Below, piece after piece: positions 1 to 3,804 of a stretch of DNA of 5,935 bases. Position 1 is the first letter of the stretch. Each line of letters begins with the position of its first letter. A program made the position numbers and the translations under genes. This DNA is from an uncultured Armatimonadota bacterium (lineage in GTDB: Bacteria; Armatimonadota; Armatimonadia; Armatimonadales; Armatimonadaceae), in the NCBI GenBank assembly GCA_903915615.1, contig CAIWTR010000334.1, positions 1 to 5,935 on the forward strand. Reading direction: 5' to 3'. Under the pieces are notes generated by a model. That model made no database searches. It saw nothing but the letters and a program-made list of their open reading frames with translations, and was not told where the DNA came from.

Positions 1-320
1 GTTGTCGTGTAGCAAACATCCCGGTAGTGGACAACGTCCTGCTCGATGGCGTGACGTGGCACTTCCATGAATGCAAGCGTATCGGCGAGTGCGGCTTCGA
101 GGCGCTGGGGAAGGTGCTGGATGTCTTTGGCGGTCGTCACAAGACACATCCGAGTCCTGTCGTTTACCATCACGATGGCGTGTTGCCGCTCATTGATGAT
201 GTATTTTGCGTACCAGTCTCCGAGCGCGGATGTGGTCGTGACTGGTTCCTGTGCCTTTATGGCCACCGGGTCCAGCTTGAGCTTTTTCAGGATTTGTTGT
301 GTACAGCACAGCTTGATCAT
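1..320 (-). CDS. DUF6933-like protein, 5' part only (runs off left edge)
   Basis: An open frame on the minus strand starts at the ATG whose first base is 320 and stays open to base 1, giving 106 complete codons without a stop. The N-terminus reads MIKLCCTQQILKKLKL, followed by WYAKYIINERQH, then AIVMVNDRTRMCLV, and a helical stretch around LPQRLEAALADTLAF. This order (a short beta/helix start with 'QxxLKKLKL', a W-containing strand, a 'VNDxTR' strand, then a helix) matches my memory of the DUF6933 family, whose function is unknown. A strong ribosome binding site, GGGAGGG on the minus strand (329-335), lies 8 bases before the ATG and supports this start. Plus-strand frames over the same bases show no family resemblance and look like shadows. 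Full-length relatives are, as I recall, longer than the part seen here, so the C-terminus lies outside the window. Identification is from motif memory, not a search. Confidence 0.72.
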   Translation of the reverse strand, partial: MIKLCCTQQILKKLKLDPVAIKAQEPVTTTSALGDWYAKYIINERQHAIVMVNDRTRMCLVTTAKDIQHLPQRLEAALADTLAFMEVPRHAIEQDVVHYRDVCYTT

Positions 321-389
321 AAAACAGGCCCTCCCGCGGGGTTTGTCTTGAATATCGCATCCGCGTAGACTTCATGCGACTCCCCGCAA

Positions 390-420
390 GTGTATTACAC
401 GAACGGCAAGCGCGTGTAAT
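390..420. repeat. Inverted repeat ATTACACG-N11-CGTGTAAT with nested palindrome
   Basis: ATTACACG (394-401) and CGTGTAAT (413-420) are perfect 8-bp inverted arms separated by 11 bases. The left arm also belongs to a second perfect palindrome, GTGTA-T-TACAC (390-400). There are thus three related GTGTA/TACAC half-sites in 31 bases. The site is upstream of the minus-strand DUF6933-like gene, so it could be an operator for that gene. No T-run follows on either strand, so it does not look like a terminator. The pattern is seen directly; the role is inferred. Confidence 0.5.
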
Positions 421-478
421 TCGTCCGTCATGCCGACCTATCTCGCAGCGAAACAGCTCGTACATCGATGGCGACAGA

Positions 479-503
479 GGGGTCAGAATTCGTGTCGCTT
501 GTC
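479..503 (+). repeat. Copy A of the GGGGTCAG...GTGTCG repeat (IS21-like end?)
   Basis: This 25-base stretch begins GGGGTCAG and contains TTCGTGTCG. It matches 2474-2498 at 22 of 25 positions in the same orientation. Similar GGGTCA-N-TTTTC motifs reading out to a TTGACA-type tip are, from general knowledge, typical of right ends of IS21-family elements. No istA or istB coding sequence is visible beside it, so if it is an IS end it is a solitary relic. It forms the left boundary of the segment holding the XRE and PIN genes. Confidence 0.55.
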
Positions 504-504
504 G

Positions 505-531
505 GATGATCATCTTCGAGTTTAACTCGAA
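505..531. repeat. Two abutting perfect palindromes
   Basis: GATGATCATC (505-514) is a perfect 10-bp palindrome. It is followed with no gap by TTCGAGTT-T-AACTCGAA (515-531), a perfect inverted repeat with 8-bp arms and a one-base centre. The pair lies one base inside repeat A and ends 36 bases before the -35 box of the XRE promoter. It could be a dimer-binding operator for the XRE protein or a site connected with the mobile-element boundary. The palindromes are certain; the role is not known. Confidence 0.6.
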
Positions 532-563
532 TCCAAACCTTCTGAAACAACAACAACTATTCC

Positions 564-598
564 ATTTTTGACATACTTGTGCGATTTTTGCTATACTT
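564..598 (+). repeat. Direct repeats ATTTTTGnnATACTT covering the promoter
   Basis: ATTTTTGacATACTT (564-578) and ATTTTTGctATACTT (584-598) are identical at 13 of 15 positions and start exactly 20 bases apart, roughly two helical turns. One copy contains the -35 box and the other contains the -10 box. A protein bound to both would block RNA polymerase. The obvious candidate is the XRE protein encoded just downstream (inference). Arms CTATT (557-561) and AATAG (599-603) also flank the block, but they are too short to weigh much. Confidence 0.6.
568..597 (+). promoter_or_regulatory. Sigma-70 promoter of the XRE-PIN operon
   Basis: The -35 box TTGACA (568-573) is a perfect consensus match. The -10 box TATACT (592-597) matches 5 of 6, with an 18-base spacer. 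A TG one base before the -10 (589-590) gives an extended -10. Transcription would start near base 604, leaving a leader of about 33 bases before the ATG at 637. GGGAGA (625-630) lies 6 bases before that ATG as ribosome binding site. Confidence 0.85.
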
Positions 599-636
599 AA
601 TAGGATTGATAGATTCAACCAAACGGGAGAAAAACA

Positions 637-1854
637 ATGACATTAACAAAGGAGTTACTAGGTCAACGCCTCAGACAGGCTAGAGAAAATGTACGCATGA
701 CCCAAGAAATGGCTGCTTTGGAACTTGGTCTTGAACGAACCATCCTGCAGAAAATGGAAAGCGGTGTTCGGAAAGTGACCAGCACCGAGCTAGCATCCCT
801 TGCAAAATTGTACCGTCGTGACATGAGCGAGCTTGTGACATCGGCACCACTACAGCAAGATCCATTTACAATTTTGGGGCGAATCGCTTCGAATGTCTCC
901 CCCTCCGCTGACGGTCAAATCGCCACTGCATTAGAACGCCTGAAAGAAGCTGTACGCATTGAGGAATTCCTTGGCGGCGCACCCCGAATAAAACCGATGA
1001 TGTACGAGTGCACCGCTCCTAGCGACTTTGACACGGCCATCATGCAGGGCAAAGAAGTCGCGATGCTTGAGCGCAGTCGCCTTGGTCTCGGAAATAGTGC
1101 AATCTCCGATGTTGCAGAGGTGATTGGCTCGCAGGGCATTTGGATTGCTGCCGTACCACTTCCAGAACAGACTTCAGGACTCTTCGTGTCTCATGCGCGG
1201 TATGGCTTGGCGATTTTCGTCAACCAAGCCCACCATCGGGCCAGGCGCCGCTTTTCGTATGCCCATGAGTATGCGCATGCTCTGCTTGACCGTTCCAAAG
1301 GAGCAGAACCATCCACGATAGAAAACATGCGTACACTCACGGAGAAGCGAGCGAATTCATTTGCCAGTGAGTTTCTCTTACCCGCAGCTGGTGTAACAGA
1401 TGCCTTGGAGCGCATGCGAAAGGGTGGGACGTCGCGCACATCGTCCTGGACCTACGACATCTTCACAGATGATGTGATCCACGTTGAGGTTCGCCACGAT
1501 GCGAGCGCTCAGCATATCAGTACCTACGATGTAGCATTTCTAGCGCACGCTTTTCGCGTTAGTTACGAGATGACCGCAATCCGTCTCAAGGACCTTGATT
1601 TCATCAAAAAACCTGCTCTTGACCGCCTGCTATCCGTGAAGGAAGATGGACGTGCTTTTATGAAGGCACTCAACCTGTTTGACACAGATGACATGGAATC
1701 GCAGCCTTATCTTGAGCGTCAGCTGATGGCACTCGCTGTGGAGGCATTTAGGCGGGACAAGATTTCTAGGGGCCGCTTTGTATCGGTCTGTGCGCTTGCG
1801 GGTCAAGATCCAGACCACCTCCTTGGACTTGTGATGCGGACCAAGGACGAATAA
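637..1854 (+). CDS. XRE-family regulator fused to ImmA/IrrE metallopeptidase
   Basis: This 405-aa cytoplasmic protein has two recognisable parts. Residues about 6-65 form an XRE/Cro helix-turn-helix: GQRLRQARENVRMTQEMAALELGLERTILQKMESG follows the usual 'lR.aRe...mTQe.lA..lg.....i..iE.G' pattern. Residues about 155-320 are an ImmA/IrrE (COG2856) zinc-peptidase domain. It has the HExxH motif H210-E-Y-A-H214, then the family signature EKRANSFASEFLLP (237-249), then FRVSYEMTAIRLKDL (306-320). In known relatives such as ImmA of ICEBs1 and IrrE of Deinococcus, this domain acts by cleaving a repressor; here both activities sit in one chain. The start is fixed by GGGAGA 6 bases upstream and by the consensus promoter. 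The PIN-domain gene follows after 4 bases, so the pair is almost certainly one operon. Such XRE-COG2856 proteins next to PIN proteins are a described toxin-antitoxin-type pairing, with this partner as the likely antitoxin and autoregulator. The family call is firm; the antitoxin role is inferred from context. Confidence 0.93.
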   Translation: MTLTKELLGQRLRQARENVRMTQEMAALELGLERTILQKMESGVRKVTSTELASLAKLYRRDMSELVTSAPLQQDPFTILGRIASNVSPSADGQIATALERLKEAVRIEEFLGGAPRIKPMMYECTAPSDFDTAIMQGKEVAMLERSRLGLGNSAISDVAEVIGSQGIWIAAVPLPEQTSGLFVSHARYGLAIFVNQAHHRARRRFSYAHEYAHALLDRSKGAEPSTIENMRTLTEKRANSFASEFLLPAAGVTDALERMRKGGTSRTSSWTYDIFTDDVIHVEVRHDASAQHISTYDVAFLAHAFRVSYEMTAIRLKDLDFIKKPALDRLLSVKEDGRAFMKALNLFDTDDMESQPYLERQLMALAVEAFRRDKISRGRFVSVCALAGQDPDHLLGLVMRTKDE

Positions 1855-1858
1855 GGCA

Positions 1859-2437
1859 GTGGGTGATTATTCAACGCCGAGCGATGTCGTCATTGAAGCC
1901 TCTCCACTCATTTCCTTTCTGAAAGTCAATCGCTTCGACATCCTGGAGGCTCTGTACCCATCCCTTGTATGTACCGAGCAAGTGATTCATGAGGTGATTC
2001 TCTTTCATCAGCGAGAACAGCTTCTCGCCCTTATCGAGGCAAGAAGGTTACGTGAAGTTTCACTAAGCAATCTCAAGATTATCGCGGAGTTTGCACACCT
2101 GACTGAATCATCACCACTAGGACCTGGCGAAGTCAGTTCTCTGTTGTATGCATCAGATACGGGTAGTAAGTTGATTATCACGGACAAAAAGGGAATCCGG
2201 GAGGCTCAGCGACGCGGAGTCAGCTGCATCTCGACACAAGATGTTTTAGTCAGTGCGATTCACCAAGGAATTGTTTCGTTGGAGGAAGCAGACACCCTTA
2301 TCACCACTTGGAAGGCTATGAATGAGTACCCGGTGTCAGTAACAACTTTCACCATCCTGTTCGGCTCTACAGGACTTGTTTTGCCGAACGTAAAGCCATC
2401 CAGATTGTGCAATCGGAGTTACTCAAGTGGCAACTAA
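1859..2437 (+). CDS. PIN-domain protein (DUF3368-like), predicted toxin RNase
   Basis: This 192-aa protein uses a GTG start 4 bases after the stop of the XRE-ImmA/IrrE gene, which implies coupled translation. An AAGGA (1843-1847) lies 11 bases upstream; the nearer AAGG is too close to be a good site. The N-terminus VVIEASPLISFLKVNRFDIL corresponds to the 'vViDtSPLI.L...g.ldlL' start of DUF3368/PIN proteins. Later come CTEQVIHEV (38-46), LGPGEVSSLLYA (87-98), LIITDKKGIREAQRRG (105-120) and STQDVL (125-130). These supply the expected acidic cluster: E13, E45 or E40, E91, D109, D128. PIN domains are Mg2+-dependent single-strand RNases, and many are toxins. Residue 13 is Glu where the family normally has Asp; this is conservative but worth noting. 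The last 30 or so residues look less typical and lie next to IS-like repeats, so the tail may be altered. Function as the toxin of this pair is inferred. Confidence 0.85.
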   Translation: MGDYSTPSDVVIEASPLISFLKVNRFDILEALYPSLVCTEQVIHEVILFHQREQLLALIEARRLREVSLSNLKIIAEFAHLTESSPLGPGEVSSLLYASDTGSKLIITDKKGIREAQRRGVSCISTQDVLVSAIHQGIVSLEEADTLITTWKAMNEYPVSVTTFTILFGSTGLVLPNVKPSRLCNRSYSSGN

Positions 2438-2446
2438 GAGAACCGT

Positions 2447-2499
2447 AAAGGGGTCAGTTTTCAGTGTCGCAAAGGGGTCAGATTTCGTGTCGTTTGACA
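2447..2499 (+). repeat. Tandem repeats B and C, IS21-like right end
   Basis: AAAGGGGTCAG occurs at 2447-2457 and again at 2471-2481, a 24-base period. Each copy is followed by a TTTC(A)GTGTCG block. The outer copy ends in TTTGACA (2493-2499). Read from the other strand this gives a TGTCAA tip followed by two CTGACCCC blocks, the layout I know from ends of IS21-family elements, which carry several internal end-repeats. Copy C (2474-2498) matches repeat A (479-503) at 22 of 25 positions in the same orientation. No transposase gene is present in the window. The repeat lies between the convergent PIN gene and 95-aa gene and supplies the stop codon of the latter. Confidence 0.55.
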
Positions 2500-2765
2500 T
2501 CCGGATCGCTGTAAATGACATCCGCCAGATGCTCCATAACATCCACGATGCGGTCGCGCAGCGGGGTTCCAAAGTCGGGGACATCGGGAAATGCCTGATG
2601 CGCAACCGTCCAGACATCATCCTGTGTGAGCAGTGTTTCAGGGGATGTCCGTGCAAGTTCTCCAAGCAGCTCCCGGCTCCACGCATTGGTCAGTTCACTG
2701 TTGATTTCACCCGCGACCGACAGGACACAGCGCCGAAAAGCAGCCATCGGAATCGTAAACTCCAT
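2478..2765 (-). CDS. Small unknown protein, 3' end altered by IS-like repeat
   Basis: This 95-aa minus-strand frame follows the stop of the 300-aa gene after 21 bases and is in the same reading frame. I do not recognise a family. The protein is predicted mostly helical and acidic, with LGELARTSPETLLTQDDVW (34-52) and LRDRIVDVMEHLADVIYSDPDV (69-90), and has no signal peptide or membrane segment. The last residues, KRHEI and the TGA stop, are encoded by the IS21-like repeat (the TGA is the start of TGACCCC). The natural C-terminus was therefore probably lost or replaced there. No good ribosome binding site precedes the ATG, so translation may depend on coupling to the gene upstream. It is kept as a probable gene because its frame, direction and spacing fit the operon. 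A degraded 3' extension of the 300-aa gene is the main alternative. Confidence 0.5.
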   Translation of the reverse strand: MEFTIPMAAFRRCVLSVAGEINSELTNAWSRELLGELARTSPETLLTQDDVWTVAHQAFPDVPDFGTPLRDRIVDVMEHLADVIYSDPDVKRHEI

Positions 2766-2786
2766 CCGATGTCTATACCAGGCAGC

Positions 2787-3689
2787 TTAGGCCAGCCGCC
2801 AGATGGCTTCGGTGTAGTTGACGCGAGCATCGGAGATGTGGAGCGCCATCCGGTCCGCAAAACTGATCTCGTTGCTCAGGTATTCCGGTCCTATTGATGC
2901 AAGAGATGCCGCATCCGTTTGGGGATTCACCAACACGCGCGTCCAGGAAATGTAGTCTTCGATTGCCTTGATGACACTGGCAGGGGCCGTATTGTCAGCA
3001 GTCACCGTGATGTTAGTCGTGACCAAACCGCTTACTGGAAGCCGCGCGAGGACTGAGCGATATGTCTCAATGAAGTCACTGAGGAGCCGCTTGGCAAGTC
3101 CTAGTTCAGCAAACATTTGCAGCTGAATTCCGATGATGTCCGACCAGCGGAGAACGTGACTTCCGTCGGCACACAGGTCGTCGGCATAGAGTCCAAAGCT
3201 TGCATCATCGAGGACATACACAAGCTGCTTTGGCCCCTTAACCGCATCAAAAACCTGATGTCCGGTGTATCCCGTGATGTCTTTGGAGAGGTCCAGAGCG
3301 CCGGGGCGGACTTTTGTTTCGATCACGATAATGCCATCGGAATCAGGAGTCCGGTAATGGATGGTCACATCCCGGATCATCTTGGGCCAGCGCTCATCCC
3401 GGATGGTTTCAAACTCGTATGACCACTGCACAGCGGTTACATCTTTAATTCCATCGATGCCGGCTGCGTCAGCGATGCGTGACACCCAGCTGTTCGGTAG
3501 CAGAGCAAAGTGTTCAAAGATGTTGACCGTGACCCGTGTCTCATGCCCTTGTTTTTGGAGTTCATGGTCAAATGGACCACAACGTCGGGTCCGATCCCGG
3601 AAGATCCTCGCAAGCCTCCGGTACGCAACAGACGTGGTGGTTTGTGGGATGACGGCGATGGTTTGGTACCAGTGGGTTGGTGGGGTCAT
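2787..3689 (-). CDS. Unknown protein with PD-(D/E)XK nuclease signature
   Basis: This is a 300-aa protein I cannot assign to a named family. The core at residues 103-162 reads KMIRDVTIHYRT, then GIIVIETKVRPG, then ITGYTGHQVFDAV and QLVYVLDD. That is the arrangement of a PD-(D/E)XK nuclease fold: D107 on one strand, E124-T-K126 on the next, then a helix and a further strand. The C-terminal part (about 185-300) is mostly helical. The ATG at 3689 is the first start after an in-frame TGA four codons upstream. GGAG on the minus strand lies 12 bases before it, a rather long spacing. The gene follows the helicase-nuclease gene in the same direction after 105 bases and precedes the 95-aa gene by 21 bases, so the three probably share a transcript. 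A role in cutting or binding foreign nucleic acid is inferred from the signature and the neighbours. Catalysis is not certain, since only the motif is visible. Confidence 0.8.
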   Translation of the reverse strand: MTPPTHWYQTIAVIPQTTTSVAYRRLARIFRDRTRRCGPFDHELQKQGHETRVTVNIFEHFALLPNSWVSRIADAAGIDGIKDVTAVQWSYEFETIRDERWPKMIRDVTIHYRTPDSDGIIVIETKVRPGALDLSKDITGYTGHQVFDAVKGPKQLVYVLDDASFGLYADDLCADGSHVLRWSDIIGIQLQMFAELGLAKRLLSDFIETYRSVLARLPVSGLVTTNITVTADNTAPASVIKAIEDYISWTRVLVNPQTDAASLASIGPEYLSNEISFADRMALHISDARVNYTEAIWRLA

Positions 3690-3794
3690 TTGAATGAATC
3701 ACTCCGTAGTTTGCTTGTCATTATTGCAATCCATCAACGCAAAGGATCTGTGACAACATGAACTCAGAAATCTCGATTACAAAATTGCGTCTTT
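3690..3794 (-). other. Spacer between helicase-nuclease and 300-aa genes
   Basis: These 105 bases hold no recognisable gene and no good -35/-10 pair on the minus strand. The 300-aa gene is therefore most simply read from the upstream helicase promoter. The only structure noticed is the AT-rich inverted repeat at its upstream edge (3775-3804). Confidence 0.45.
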
Positions 3795-3804
3795 TTATGT
3801 AATC
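3775..3804. repeat. GATTACA/TGTAATC inverted repeat over a stop codon
   Basis: GATTACA (3775-3781) and TGTAATC (3798-3804) are perfect 7-bp arms around 16 bases. The stem can be extended by three A-T pairs past one mismatch. The TAA stop of the helicase-nuclease gene (3795-3797) lies in the loop. No T-run follows on the minus strand, so it is not a standard intrinsic terminator. It may be an RNA hairpin affecting readthrough or stability between the two genes. Confidence 0.4.

Larger units (their letters stand above)
321..636. other. Regulatory intergenic region between divergent genes
   Basis: These 316 bases separate the minus-strand DUF6933-like gene from the plus-strand XRE gene. No convincing coding frame lies here: the frames that do stay open are arginine- and cysteine-rich with no family pattern. 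The stretch contains an 8-bp inverted repeat (394-420), an IS-end-like repeat (479-503), two abutting perfect palindromes (505-531) and the XRE promoter with overlapping direct repeats (564-598). No clear minus-strand -10/-35 pair for the DUF6933-like gene could be picked out. Confidence 0.7.

Noticed and set aside
27..368. Plus-strand open frame of 113 codons
   Set aside because: It is antisense to the DUF6933-like gene, starts without a ribosome binding site, and its His/Cys/Trp-rich protein looks like a shadow.
515..540. tRNA T-arm remnant or attachment site (AACTCGAATCC)
   Set aside because: The resemblance to a T-loop is explained by the palindrome, and no acceptor stem or CCA-type end accompanies it.
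190..618. Minus-strand open frame of 142 codons
   Set aside because: It overlaps the better-supported DUF6933-like frame and the XRE promoter. It has no ribosome binding site and its composition (Arg-, Cys-rich) matches no family.
2447..2499. Start of a CRISPR array
   Set aside because: There are only two imperfect units at a 24-base period, with no separate spacers and no cas genes.
2427..2897. Plus-strand open frame of 156 codons over the IS-like repeat
   Set aside because: It runs antisense to the 95-aa and 300-aa genes, and the operon frames on the minus strand have better context.
3775..3804. Intrinsic terminator after the helicase-nuclease gene
   Set aside because: The stem is AT-rich with a large loop and no T-run follows on the minus strand. 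It is listed only as an inverted repeat.
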